This document shows, piece by piece, positions 33,681-45,609 of a DNA stretch of 64,000 bases. The notes below the pieces were generated by a model. That model was given only the letters and a program-made list of their open reading frames with translations. It ran no database searches and had not been told where the DNA came from. The first letter of the stretch is position 1; every line of letters starts with the position of its first letter. Both the position numbers and the translations under genes were made by a program. The DNA comes from Diabrotica undecimpunctata (taxonomy: Eukaryota; Arthropoda; Insecta; Coleoptera; Chrysomelidae). The stretch spans positions 29,195,054 to 29,259,053 of the forward strand of contig NC_092807.1 in assembly GCF_040954645.1 (NCBI RefSeq). Reading direction: 5' to 3'.

Positions 33681-36600
33681 GCCCAGTCTGGTTATACAAA
33701 AATCATCGATTTCACGGCAAAATGTTTCGCAGATATTTGAAGCTTTTAAGACATAGGTGGGGGTTACTAGAAGACGAATAGATAAAAAGATACTCCTAGT
33801 TTCACCTTGCGTTTTTTTAAACAATAATTTATGGTCAGAATTTGATTTTTTATCTATAAGTTTTTTCCCTTATAATTTAAATAAACAATATTTATACCAT
33901 TTATTTATACCAAGAATACCTTTATTTTCCCGTTTTTCCAATTAAAATTGATAAATAATTTACGGAGATATTTGCAAAAAAGCAGTTTTTTTGCACTAAT
34001 TTATAAATTTAATTAATTGTTTTATTAACATAATAAAATGTTATTAATGCATTTCAACATTGAGGAATTACCGTCCTTTAAATTTGTGCGATATTTCCCC
34101 CCGATCGGTCAAATAGTTTAAAAGTTATTCAATTTGGTTATCCCTGGGACTAATTATTTAAACCATTGAACTTGCCCTATAAATGATGCTAGACACATTT
34201 AACAAATTTCATAGGATTCTTTAGGACTTATACTATCTCAGAAGTTAAATGAATATTGAGTTTTCATCGAAATTATTTACAAAATAAACTTTTGAAAAAG
34301 GGGTATGTTTTTTACTTATAAACAATTGTAATAACTTCTACATTTTTCAAGCTACAGACTTGTACGTACAACCATTAGATAGCTGGTAAAAAAACTCACT
34401 TTTTAACAAAAAAAAATAAACCTTCTATGAACAATAGGAACGAAGTTAGCGACAATTTTTTTGTTAATTATACCTCCATTGTTTATAAACATTAAGAAGT
34501 AAAATTTGCACAAATTTTGAATGAAAATCTAAACTTTATGTTGAATTTTATAGCTATAAAATTCATCCAATTTTTCGAAACTTAAAACCTTTCGAAACGA
34601 AGTTACTTTCGAAAGATCGACATAGGAAAGTGGAGGGGAAACTGTTTTAGCTCCTCGCTGCAAAATTTAATATTATGGTTACGGATTTATCATTCAAAAG
34701 CTTTAACAGTTCTGTAGGAATTTCATCAGGTCCATTTGCTTTTCCATTTTTAGCGTTTCTTATTGCGTATTCTACTTCTTCTTTCAATATGTCTGGCCCA
34801 GTTGCATTAATCATCTGAGTTGTTTCTATCGTCTTCAAATAATTCATTCAGGTATTCTGTCCATCTTTTTATTTTATTCTCTAGATCTACAATAAGATTT
34901 TCATCTTGGTCTTTAAGTTTACCTATTTGGCATTTCTTTATGCTTCGTGTTATCTCTTTTACTTTTTTGTGCATATTGAACGCATCGTACTTTTTCTCAT
35001 AGGTTTCCATTTCTTCACATTATTCTTTAATCCACTCCTCTTTGGCTTCTTTTATTCTCTTTTTTATGTGTTTATTTATTTCTTTGTATTTGTCTGGGTA
35101 ATTCTTCATCTTTCTTCTTTGTTCCATCAAGTCTAGTATATCTTGTGTCATCCACCCCTTATTCTTTGTTGTTGTTTTTGTAAGATGTTTCTTTCCTGCT
35201 GTTTGTATAGCTGTATTTATGTACTTTAATTTTTGGTTAACGTTGTTTGTATCGTTAATTTGTTGCTGCACTGAACGGAGGTTTTCATTTATTTCTTCTG
35301 CTGTTTCTTGTCGTATATTTTTGTTTCTAAGTTTATTTAAATCTAGTGCCTTTTTGTGTGTTTTTTTTTTGTCTAGCCTCTATCATAGTAACTACCGGGT
35401 TATGATCTGAGCCTATATCAGCTCCTGCGTACGTCTTAGTACATTTAACAGCATTATGATACTTCCTTGCTATCATAATGTAGTCTATTTGATTTCTCAC
35501 TATTTTTTCTTTGGTATGTTGTGGAGATGTCCATGTATATAACCGTCGAGGAGGTAATTTGAAAAAGGTATTTGTTATTACGAAGTCTTCACTTTGGCAA
35601 AATTGAATCAATCGATCTCCTCTGTCATTTCTGTTTCCAAGACCATATTTTCCTACTTCTTCTCCTACCTTACCTTGACCCACCTTGGCATTAAGATCGC
35701 CCATTAATATGTTCATGTATGGAAAGACTGACTTAATAAGTGAAGACAAACAACCTGCAACAAAAAGGTTCAGACCTGACAGTGAATTCGAATAAATGAA
35801 CCAAATTTTAACTTTTAAACCAATGTATGTAAAGAAAATAAAAAAAGTAGAGTTCAATAAACATTGCAAAATTTAATAAGGCAAGTGATGAAAAAATCGA
35901 CTTATTTTAACAAAGCAGTAAGGCAGATTAGATTAATATTGTATATCATATTTGTAAGAAAAATAGAATAAAAATCAATATTGTTAATTATAAAAATACA
36001 AACAATTATAATTAATATAAGGAATATAATAATATAATGTGTAAAAAATTACCTAAAATTCAATTTATAAAATATATAAGTATTATTACATCATTGATAT
36101 AAAATGAAAAAACATATGATGATTTTCCGGGATTTTCCGAGATTTATGGGGGGTGAAAATTATGTCATCATTATTAATACTTCGACAGACTATTCGAGCA
36201 AATTAAAAAAAAAGTGAGTATTTAGAGTGAATTTTAAATGGACCCAATTTTTCTGAGTTTTCCCATATTTTCCGGCCAGTGAAAACTATGTAGTTATTCA
36301 TATTTCGACGAGCTACCCCAGAACAAAAATAAAGAGGCTTGCAGCTGCAAAGGAAGCCGAGATAATGTAAATTTGTTGCACGTGTTGCAATTTGAAGTTC
36401 CGATGCCGAAAAAAAACGGAGCCGAAAAACAGATATCCTCTCCACTTTCCTATGTCGATCTTTCAAAAGTACCGTCGTTTCGAAAAATTAGATAAATTTT
36501 ATAGCTATAAGTTTCAATATAAAGTTTAGATTTTCATCCAAAATTTGTGCAAATTTAACTTCTTAATATTTATAAACAATGGAGATATGATTTTTTTTAA

Positions 36601-37364
36601 AAATAGTCACTAACTTCGTTCCTATTGGTCATAGAAGGTTTTTTATTTTTTAATTTGAGCTTTTTTACCAGCTATCCAATGGTTGTCCGTACAAGTCTGT
36701 AGCTTGAAAAATATAGAAGTTATTACAATTGTTTATAAGTAAAAAACATACCCCTTTTTCAAACGTTTATTTTGTAAAGAATTTCGATGAAAACTCAATA
36801 TGCATTTAACTTCTGAGATAGTCTAGGTCTTAAAAAATCCTATGAAATTTGCTGAATGTGTCTAGCATTATGCATAGGGCAAGCTCAATAGTTTAAATAA
36901 TTAGTCCCAGGGATAAACAAATTGAATAACTTTTAAACTATTTGACCGATCGGGGGGAAATTTCGCATAAATTTAAAGGACGGTAATTCATCAATGTTGA
37001 AATGTATTAATAACATTTTATTTTGTTAATAAAAAAATTAATTAAATTTATAAATTAGTGCAAAAAAACTGCTTTTTTGCAAATATTTCTGTAAATTATT
37101 TATCAATTTTAATGAAAAAAACGGAAAAATAAAGACATTCTTGACATAAAAAAATGACATAAATATTGTTTATTTAAAATATAAGGGAAAAAATTTATAG
37201 ACATAAAATCAAATTGTGACCATAAATTATTGCTTTAAAAAAACGCAAGGTAAAACTAGGAGTATCTTTTCATCTATTCATCATCTAGTATCCCCAACCT
37301 ATGTCTTAAAAGCTTCAGATATCTGCGAAACATTTTTCCACCTTTTTTTTTAACCAGACTGGGC
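33681..37364. mobile_element. 3.7-kb element with about 0.95-kb inverted arms
   Basis: Left arm 33681-34640 and right arm 36430-37364 are inverted copies, similar over nearly the whole length by eye (for example gcccagtctggtta, actcctagttt, ttgaccgatcggggggaaat, aaagatcgacatagg). Each outer end abuts TA (33679-33680 and 37365-37366). The unpaired 1.8-kb centre holds a LINE piece (34660-35715) and AT-rich DNA with a short repeat of a ttttccgg / gtgaaaa.tatgt block. No transposase is encoded, so it is non-autonomous or a foldback. Confidence 0.85.
34660..35715 (-). pseudogene. LINE endonuclease-linker-RT start, captured in the inverted-arm element
   Basis: Minus strand from 35715: NILMGDLNAKVGQGKVG, GNRNDRGDRLIQFCQSEDF, LPPRRLYTWTSPQ, VRNQIDYIMIARKY, and the endonuclease signature GADIGSDHNPVV. 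The linker WMTQDILDLMEQRRKMKN and YDAFNMHKKVKEITRSIKK, and then the RT start VEYAIRNAKNGKANGPDEIP and TELLKLLND follow. It stops abruptly near 34660. Both the element's 5' leader and all RT palm motifs and the 3' end are missing, which is not the pattern of a normal 5'-truncated insertion. Confidence 0.85.
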
Positions 37365-37366
37365 TA

Positions 37367-38000
37367 ATATAGATGTCATATTTGTTTAGAACTTTATATC
37401 AGTTGTGCCGCGATCGCGATTGAACATTGTCAATTGAACATTTTGCATTTGTTTTCTTTTATTGACTGTATTCTATATTTATATTTTGTTAACACTTGTT
37501 ATATTTAACGTGTGGTTTGTATTAATAATTGTATTAATTATTAGTGTGCAACGCATTATTAATTTGTTTGTATAACGTTGACAATGTATCCGTAAGTAGG
37601 TTGTTTTTTGTAATATTATTAATTTGTCCTTTATCTTTTTAGATATAGTATGTTTACGGCTACGGTAGGTTTGTATTTTAGTTGTTAAATACGTCCTAGT
37701 GGTCGCTTTGTTTGATCCATTAGTGTTCTATCCCTTAAATTGTTATTTTTTTTTGTGTCGTTTCATATTAACTAATATGTAAGTTTGTATAAAACCTTCT
37801 TAATATACATACCCAATGCGAAAGAAAAAAAGTTCTAGATTGAACATAATATTTACTCTTCCCTTTCTGATGGCCCCAATTGTTATATCGAGGTCATCGT
37901 ATGTGCAGAACGCAACAGCGCCTATATAAGTAGGTTTTTTATGAACACATACGCAACACATACGCAAATAAAGTAAAGTATAAAGAAAAAACTTTTAAAC
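37367..38000. other. AT-rich spacer
   Basis: No gene seen. Confidence 0.4.
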
Positions 38001-38004
38001 AGGA

Positions 38005-39412
38005 AAAAGGAAGGGATGAGTACGATATCCTACTGTCAAATGTTCAGAGACTAAATTATTTTAAAATGGAATGTTTATTTGCTGATTATCATAAGGAGTC
38101 TGATTTAAAATTCCTTTATATGACTGAGACGTGGTCAGCAGATGGCGAGGTGATTCATTATAGTTTTTCAAATTTTAAAATTTGAAAAACTTAAAATCTT
38201 TTAGTAGATCCAGATATAAATGTCGTGGCGTTGCAGGTTGGCAAGGGATGATATGAAGGTTAGTTCCATTTTACTCGATCAGTACTGTGTTAAAAAAAAC
38301 ATTGTGTATGTGGACTGAAGTGGCATTATATTTCAAATCAACACACAATTTTAGTATGCAACAGATCTCCTAAAGTTAAATTTATGAAAAATTCAATATT
38401 ATTTTAAATTCAAATTTTAAACCAAATCAATTCATATTTTTAACAGGTGATTTTAATGACACTAAATAATTTAAGATTTTCTGGTCTTCAAGCATCTTAT
38501 GGATTGTCACCCAGGAACTTTACACCTACAAGGTCGACTTCCACATGCGGAAATATTTTGGATCAGGTATATACAAATTGTGATGATTGTATAGGTACTG
38601 TAAATGTAAATACTGAATCGGATCACCATATTATATTCCTTTTGAGGTTAAAATTCATTATTCTAACTATGACATTACTTCGAAATACTTTCAGAGTAAC
38701 ACATGAAGGCGCTATAAATGCATTCAATAATCTCTTGAGTAAATAAACATCAGATAAAAGCAAGATGTTTATCATGCAACTGATGTTGAGAGTAAATATA
38801 ATGCCTTTCGTGATAAATTGCAGTTCTATTTCAATATTAGTTGTCCTATTAGAAAAACCAAACAACAAAACCAAAAAAAACATGGGTCGCACAAGAAGTA
38901 AAATTTTCTTCAGAAAGTCTTTGTATATTTAAAGTAAGGTATATCCTGAGCTAAAATCTCTATATAGATAAAAAAATATCAGCACAAAGTTCTTATTGAG
39001 ACCAAAAAGGGTTAGTTTTATTTTAACAAATTCTCTGAATTCTCTAACAAAAAAAACCACATTGGCTGTTATAAATAAACTAAAAATACATGATACTAGG
39101 ATTGAAGATTCAGATATATTATCAAACAAATTTAATGATTACTTTATAGATGCACCAGAAGATATAATTAGTAAAATAATTAAACTAAATTTTAATTTTC
39201 AGCATTCCAACGATTTCGTTTAAAATAGTATGTTCCTATCTTATATAATAGAGGAAGATATCTTAGTCATAATAAAATATAAAATTAAAATCAAAGCATC
39301 GTGTGGTTTTGATGAAATATCAGGTATAGTAATTAAGAAAATTGCGTCTCAGATTTTGACACCACTTGCTCACATTATAAAAGCTTCTCTCAATACTGGC
39401 GTTTCATAAGGG
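38005..39412 (+). pseudogene. CR1/Jockey-like LINE: endonuclease and RT N-terminus
   Basis: Plus strand: DEYDILLSNVQRLNYFKM, LKFLYMTETWSADGEVIHYS, then a gap, and 38447-38746 with LNNLRFSGLQASYGLSPRNF, TPTRSTSTCGNILDQVYTN and TESDHHIIF (endonuclease active-site SDH). The linker VSKYNAF..., FNDYFIDAPEDIISKI, and the RT start IKASCGFDEISGIVIKKI and LAHIIKASLNTGVS follow. It ends near 39412, where X-element endonuclease sequence begins. Frames change at least five times. Confidence 0.7.
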
Positions 39413-39686
39413 CGAAGTAATAGTATACTAGAGCAAAATCTAATAGATATATTATAATTAAGTGACACATTTTCCAGACAAATCGTATTTTAAACATCAT
39501 CTAACGTACTATACTAAGCACTTAGACAATACTGCCCATAGAGGTACAGCAATCTTAATCAAACAATGAATTAAACATTTCATGATGCAAAGTTATGTAA
39601 AAGACTGTATCCATGCTACAGCAATTAAAGTGTGTTTATTACCTTACGAAATAGAAATTGCAGCAATATATTGCCCTCCAAAGCAC
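39413..39686 (+). pseudogene. X-element-like endonuclease, first part
   Basis: QNLIDIL, SYFKHH, LDNTAHRGTA ILIKQ, VKDCIHATAIKVCLLPYEIE and AAIYCPPKH, which is the N-terminal endonuclease of X-element-type ORF2 (NTAHGG.A..I ... YCPP). It is cut after PPKH by the element at 39687 and resumes at 42110. Confidence 0.8.
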
Positions 39687-39929
39687 CTGTAGCACACTCA
39701 GAGGGGGGTTTTTGAGGTTAACCACCCCCCCCCCCCAGGGCATATAAACTAAAAAATATATAAAGAATAGTAGGAAAATGTTACTTTTCTTTCACTGCAC
39801 ACACAATATAAAAAATCCAAAACGCTAATTGAATAATTAAATTACCACTTTAAATATGTAGAACACAATAATTATTGTATAAATACATAATAATTAATAA
39901 TATTTTTCATTATATTTGGATATTAGGCT

Positions 39930-40490
39930 TATGACAAAAGTAGACCGAACAAGTTTGTTGCGAGTAGCATGCTCCTACAGGACTGCGGCGGCCTTGTGGA
40001 TTATCACGGGTTGTGTTCCTCTGCATGTGTTAGCAGTAGAAAGTAGAAAAGAGATATTTCTATGAGAGAAGAAAGCATTTGACAACAGCTATAAAAAAAG
40101 AAGAAAGGGAAAGATCAATGGAAAGATGGCAGAAAGAGTGGAACAACAAGAAAGATGTTGCCCAGTGGACAACAAAGGTGCTGATCCCGAGCCTAAGGAA
40201 CTGGGTAGATTGTCTGTCCTAGGACGTATCTTCATAGGTTCAGAAAGACAGATACATATAAATGCCTATACTGCGAATATTCCGACATTGTTACTCACAC
40301 AATATTGGAGTATAATAGATGTACAGTGGAGAGAAACAGAATGTATAAAGAAATAGGTATGAACCCTGTGACTGTAAGAGAGATGATCGTGAAGATGACG
40401 TGAAGTACGGAGGGATGGAATAGTGTTCACAATTACATCCGAGCGGTCATTAAAAAGAAAAAAGAAAAAGAGAAACACCAACCGGGCCAA
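39930..40490 (+). pseudogene. R1-like LINE RT C-terminus
   Basis: DRTSLLRVACSYRTAAALWI, ITGCVPLHVLAVE, WQKEWNNKKDVAQWTTKVLI, PSLRNWVD, and after a shift CLYCEYSDIVTHTILECNR and YKEIGMNPVTVREMIVKM. The CX2C ... H ... C end and the AG..PL...A.E pattern are those of R1-clade RTs. Only the end survives; frames shift twice. Confidence 0.75.
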
Positions 40491-40504
40491 CGATAAACAT
40501 AAGA

Positions 40505-41905
40505 TTTAATTACTATTTTAATGGGAATAATCCGCAATTGAAGGTAAGGTTAGGTCATAAGTTTAATGACGTTTGAATATTTGATCTTTTATCTTGCACT
40601 GATTGTGCAAGATTGTGCAACTTGTTTATACTCCAACAATTAATAGAAAAAATAATAGTGGTTGGTACCGAAATACATCTAGCCTTCATCGACTTCCAAG
40701 GCGTTCTAAGACTTAAATTGTGTGTTGACTTAAATATAGTTCCAAGACTTAAATTGTGGTAAGCTTTACAACAACTCGATATTAGTCCATACCTTTTAGG
40801 AATAATCACAGAAGTATACAGGGATAACACTACTTACTTAAAAATCTGAAATAGACTATCAGAGCCAATAAAAGTAATTAAAGGACTAAAACAACGATGC
40901 AGTATGTCACCCTTACTGTTTATTTATATATTGAGGCAGCCCTCCAAAATTGGAAAAACCATTCCCAGGGAATGTCAATCCCTATAGGAAATAACGCACT
41001 GTTCTCCCTGAACTTTGCGGATGACCAAATCGTCCTAGCTTAAGATTCTTATGATCTAGAATTTATGATAAAGCGTCTATACCGAGAATATGTAAAATGA
41101 AGGTTACAAGTCAGCATGAAGAAAACAGAATATTTAGTTATCAGTTCAGATGCAAGGTTTGAAGTGAAGATAGACGAGGACGTGAAAATCAAACAAGTGG
41201 AAAAATTTAAATATCTAGGTGCACTCATTGCTAAGAACTGCTTGTGAGAAACCGAAATTAAACACCATTAAACACCGAATTAATCAAAGACGTAAAATTG
41301 TAGGATGTCTGAACTCCTTATAGTGGGATCGCAACATTTCCAAAAGGAACAAAAAAAGAATAGAGCAAACCATGGTTGAATAAGTTTTTTGTTATGGCTC
41401 TGAAGTATGAATGCAGACCTGAATAGAAGATTGTTGAAATGGATTATTTGAGAAGAAGTGCTAGAACCTCAAGGCAGGAAAGAAAGACCAACGAATCTAT
41501 AAGAAATAACATGAATGCTACAGAAACGGTCATTGACAGAATAGAGAGAAGAGGTTCAAAATGGTTTGGACACATTGAGAATGCCTGACTAACGTTGGCC
41601 CCAAAAACTACACAAATGGAAGCCCACTGGAAAAAGAAAAAGAGGTAGACCTCGACGCTCATGGAATGAAGGAATTAGAAGAGCAATGGAATCGAGAGGT
41701 TTGGAGGAGGAGCATGCCTTGGACTGTGAGGATTGGCGGAGGAGAACCGGAATACGGCGATAGCCGTCTCCAAAATGTATTGTATTTAAAAGTTGGAATA
41801 ATGTCAAACGTCAATAAACTTATTTTAACCTTCCATTGTGGCTTATTCCCATTAAAATAGTAATTAGTTTAAAATACCACAAGAAAATAGCTTCAGAACA
41901 ATAGA
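40505..41905. repeat. Foldback repeat Y arms flanking an RT relic
   Basis: The left arm (40505-40580: attactattttaatgggaat ... gacgttt) and the right arm (41795-41872: acgtcaataaacttatttt ... tggcttattcccattaaaat) are the two arms of repeat Y, separated by a 1.2-kb LINE piece. The right side continues into the same taccacaagaaaatagcttc block as at 17455. A LINE inserted near the loop of the palindrome explains this most simply. Confidence 0.7.
40590..41785 (+). pseudogene. LINE RT relic inside a foldback
   Basis: Plus strand, frames mixed: ALFSLNFADDQIVLA (catalytic Asp pair, near 41020), KKTEYLVISSDARFEVKIDE, QVEKFKYLGALIAKN, then WPQKLHKWKPTGKRKRGRPR and RRSWNEGIRRAMESRG (to about 41720). 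This is the same RT type as at 914-1896. It is very worn. Confidence 0.8.
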
Positions 41906-42109
41906 TAAGATTTAGATAAGAGAATGGAGTGTTCCAAAATTGTCAACTGCGCACAAGTAAGAGAGGGTGATTTTAGTTGGTAGGCAGGATAATAGCTACA
42001 TGGATCTTTGACACTTAATCTAACCCAAATTTTCTCAAAATGGAGGTAGCATAAAAAAATTTTAAAACCCTCCCCTCAGAAAAATTCTGGGTGCACCACT
42101 GCAAAGCAC

Positions 42110-42956
42110 AATATTAAAAAACAGATTTCGGATCTTCTTTAATACGATAGGCCCAAAATTTATCGCAGCTGACGACTCTAATAGTAAATAAACTTACTGA
42201 GGATCAAGCTTATTAACAACAAAGAGGAAAGAAGCTCTATAGCTTAATGCAAGAAAATAAATACTCCTATTTATTAAAAGGAACACCAACGTAATGGCCA
42301 ACCGACCCCGAAAAAAGACCAGACCTCTTAATTTTTTGCATCATCAAAGGAATATCTAACACATTTATGGACATAGTTCAAAGATATGAACTATCGTAAG
42401 ATCATTCACCAATTATTGCAATAATTAGCACCTGCGAAATTAACAAATAACCTACTCCACAACTACATGGACCTAGAACAGATTGGAACCTTGACCGAGA
42501 AGTGCTAAATAAATACATAAAAATAAATGGAAGACTAAAAACTTCTCTAGAAATAAAAGCAGCAACAAATAACCTTATGACATTATATCGTTATAACCTT
42601 TTGACAGTAGAAATTAAAAACCTTATTGCCGAAAGAAGATCCAAGAGGCAACAAAGTCGGCATCCAGTAGATAGAACTTTTTACAAGCGCTTAACTTATC
42701 AATTAAAAATACAACTAAAACTCGCAAGAAAAAAATCAATCAAAAAAATGAAACACAATTTAATAGATGCAATTATTCACTATGGAAACCAGTCAAACCA
42801 TCCTTAAAACCAAAAACAATATTACCAGCAGTACGAAAAACCACAGACAGAACCAATGGGCACGAAGCGATAAAGAAAAATCGGAATTATTCGCTGCACA
42901 TTTAGCAACAGTATTCCAACCACACGACAATAATAAAGATCAAAAAAATATTAATT
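42110..42956 (+). pseudogene. X-element-like endonuclease end and RT linker
   Basis: Resumes as NIKKQISDLL, then YSLMQENKYSYLLKGTPT, WPTDPEKRPDLLIFCIIKGI, DHSPIIAIIST (endonuclease DHSP motif), LHGPRTDWNLDREVLN, and 42502-42807 IKINGRLKTSLEIKAATNNL, LIAERRSKRQQSRH, FYKRLTYQLKIQLKLARKKS. After a shift DKEKSELFAAHLATVFQPHD ends at 42956. RT fingers and palm are then absent; the palindromic repeat Z starts at 42957. Confidence 0.85.
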
Positions 42957-43072
42957 AAAAAGGAAAAGACAGTTAAGATTTGATTTCACGTAAAGGGCGC
43001 CTGCGCATCCGCTTATACGCATGCGCAGGCGCCCTGTACGTGAAATCAAATCTTAACTGTCTTTTCCTTTTT
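42957..43072. repeat. 52-bp near-perfect hairpin at the edge of repeat Z
   Basis: Arms 42957-43008 and 43021-43072 pair with a single mismatch around the 12-base loop ccgcttatacgc. It reads as two head-to-head ends of repeat Z. Confidence 0.95.
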
Positions 43073-43680
43073 ATTTCGATATACTCTGTACGAGTACTAG
43101 AAACCAATTCGCTAATAATTTTGCTTAGTTGAGGAGATATGTTGTGAAATGCAATTTTTAGATTCCTCATGTCTCTAATAACATCTTTATCAACGTCTGT
43201 TTTGCCTTGCAAATCTTAGAAGGCACAGATTAAAGCGAAATTCTGAATTTGGTTTCGAAAATTAGTTTACGGATTTTATTATCAGATGTCGCTATTTGCG
43301 TTTATACGAAGCCATATTAGAGTTGCTTCCTAAGACAGAAAAGATTTATTTTCACGTTCAGAGCGACTGCGAAAGCCGTTCTGATAAGGCCTACTAGGCC
43401 GAAATACGTATAAGCGGATGCACAGGCGCCCTGTACGTGAAATCAAATCTTAACTGGCTTTTTCTTTTTATTTCGATATACTCTGTACGAGTACTAAAAA
43501 CCAATTTGCTAAGAATTTTGCTTAGTTGAGGAGATATGTTGTGGAATGCAATTTTTAGATTCCCCATGTCTCTAATAACATCTTTATCAACGTCTGTTTT
43601 GCCTTGCAAATCTTAGAAGGCACAGATTAAAGCGAAATTCTGAATTTGGTTTCGAAAATTAGTTTACGGATTTTAAAATA
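43018..43680 (-). repeat. Tandem copies of dispersed repeat Z
   Basis: A full unit (43018-43420) is followed by a second, truncated unit (about 43421-43675) with a period near 396 bases and very high identity. A diverged third piece follows to about 44010 (cgctctgataagacctaaag, gaaatacgtataagcgg). Minus-strand frames in both good units start MQGKTDVDKDVIRDM and read on for 71-79 codons. A further copy lies at 28795-29195. Confidence 0.9.
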
Positions 43681-44034
43681 TTAATTATTTAAATTCTGAA
43701 TATTCATCAGTAAAGCTAATAAGACTAAAAACGCCAAAATAAAAGTTGCAAGTTTCAGAAAGCACAGTGGTAAAGATTTCAATTTAGTTTCGCCAAGTAG
43801 AAAATCGTAGGATTCCTAGTGTTGTTATTAGATGGTGTTACGTCTGTAAATAATTATTTTTATAATTATTATTATCCTATAACGAGAGTGATTTTGTTTC
43901 GACTCAATGCAACTGCGTATGTCGCTCTGATAAGACCTAAAGAGGTTGAAATACGTATAAGCGGCTTGCAGATGCCCTGCATCACAATAAAATCTAATAC
44001 CGTCTTTCTGTAATAAAATTTTAATTTATGAAAC

Positions 44035-44158
44035 ACTTATCGTACCAATATGGACATGTTGCATAGAGCTGTAGGGCCGTAATAGTAACTCCAATATTGC
44101 TGTAATGGAAAGATATCAATCAAAAATCTTAAGAGCCATTGTCGATGCAACCTGGAAC
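44035..44158 (+). pseudogene. X-element-like RT C-terminal piece
   Basis: IWTCCIEL, SNSNIAVMERYQSKILRAIV, DATW. Matches the late RT domain of X-element LINEs (YG..LWG.AS.SNI...QR.QSK.LR.I.DAPW). It is interrupted by a minus-strand LINE and continues at 47749. Confidence 0.75.
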
Positions 44159-44639
44159 ATCTTCTCCTTTTGGTGCCTATTCGTTCCGAATATTGGCGAC
44201 CATTCTGGCTATAATTATTTTATTAATTAATGCTTTAAACCCTCCGTTAGTCGCTAGGAAAAACTGAGCATCAAGAGTCGCTACGGTGTCTGAGACCGAC
44301 AATTAAAAAAATATACTTTTTGATATAAAAGACATAGGTACAAATATTTTATATTGTGTATAGGAATTACTGAAAAATATGTTTGAAAATATGTTACTGA
44401 AAAATAACAGATACAAAATGAAAAACACTAGTATAACAATATATTTTTATTTGTAATATAAAATTAAATTAAAAAAAAAAGTTCTTCAAATTTTTGAAAT
44501 AGAAAATAGTTAGATTAACTAAAAAAAAATAACTCAAATTTTTAACAAAAATATAAAGTAAGCATTTCACTTGATTTAGTAAGTGAGACATTTTATGTTG
44601 TAGCGTCACTCAGGCAAAGCTGATATATTCCATGAATAT

Positions 44640-45265
44640 GTTTAAGGCACATGAATTTTTTGCATAATATGCACGAAAAGCGAGTATACCTGTACTTGTT
44701 GGTATAGATAGTGCAAGCACTCCTGACCACGGCGCAGTAGACGAATTTTGGTTTAGTCCCCACTTCCATACGAAACGCATTGTACTATGCACTGTATATT
44801 TCCACTTACAATAGAACCTTTCTGCCTTTACGTGAATTTGACTCCGCCTTCGCGCAGCTCCATGGTCCGGAGTGTTTGAACTATCTTCTAGTACAAAATG
44901 TACAACGACCCTTTGTTTGATTTCTTTCTGGAATTGCAGGAGTTACATCTGTGATGCCGCAAATTTCGCGAATTCGGGATAAGAGGCTACTAGCAGCTTT
45001 GTAGTAGTAACTCGACTTTTTAAATAGGGATAGGAAATATAAGTTCATTTGCAAGGTTTCTTAGAAAATCACGTCGTTTCACTTTTTACTTTGTGCTTCT
45101 TGAACAGTTGTAGTTAGCACTGAGCTGATCTACCATGTCGACTCCTATTTTTGTTGAATTGTATAGGGTGATATTTTCTGGTTTATTTTGATTACCCCTG
45201 CTATAATAACTTGCTTGATCATGATGTAGCAAGGATACAAGCAATACATTTTTTATTTTTATTTT
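44640..45265 (-). pseudogene. piggyBac-like transposase C-terminal relic, second family member
   Basis: Minus strand from 45265: NVLLVSLLHHDQASYYSRGN, NKPENITLYNSTKIGVDMVD, QLSANYNCSRST, a deletion, then KRRDFLRNLANELIF, GICGITDVTPAIPERNQTKG, RCTFC and a Cys-rich end TRFSCILCKKFMCLKHIHGI. The YN.TK.GVD.VD motif and the C..C ... C..C..H finish are those of piggyBac. A TTAA at 44235-44238 followed by ACCC lies at the 3' side and may be its terminus. It sits inside the minus-strand LINE. Confidence 0.75.
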
Positions 45266-45609
45266 TTAGGAATATGAGAAACCAGTGTAATATGTTGATT
45301 AAAAGCAAACATACTTGAATTTGTAGAATGCTTTGGTTTTGTGAATTCAAACAACTCTATTTTTCTATTTTTTATTCTATTTTCCCTTGCATTGTATTTT
45401 GAAGTAATGATTTTTATTTTTGCTGATGACCATAATTTTAGTTTTTGATATGTTTAATTGTAGTCCAAATCTTTCACTTACTTCATTACCTTTGTTTATT
45501 AGTTGCTGTATATACATACATAGCGGATGTTATTTAGGCGTTCTCCATTTAAAATGATACCATGTTCGCAATTTTCCAAGGCTTCACTAAATATTTCCTC
45601 TGAATATAG

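Larger units (their letters stand above)
39687..42101. mobile_element. hAT-like element of 2.4 kb with nested LINE pieces
   Basis: Flanked by the 8-base TSD caaagcac at 39679-39686 and 42102-42109; excising it rejoins PPKH-NIKKQISD in the host endonuclease. Ends: ctgtagcacactcaga (left) against cagtggtgcacccaga (right, reverse complement), about 11 of 16 matching. 8-base duplications and CAGTGG-type ends are typical of hAT. A run of 12 C lies at 39725-39736. No hAT transposase was found; the interior is an R1-like relic and a foldback around an RT. Confidence 0.75.

Noticed and set aside
42973..43609. MQGKTDVDKD frames as a real small protein gene family
   Set aside because: They lie in a palindromic, tandem non-coding repeat with no recognisable domain, and the third copy is shifted. 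Noted only as an observation.
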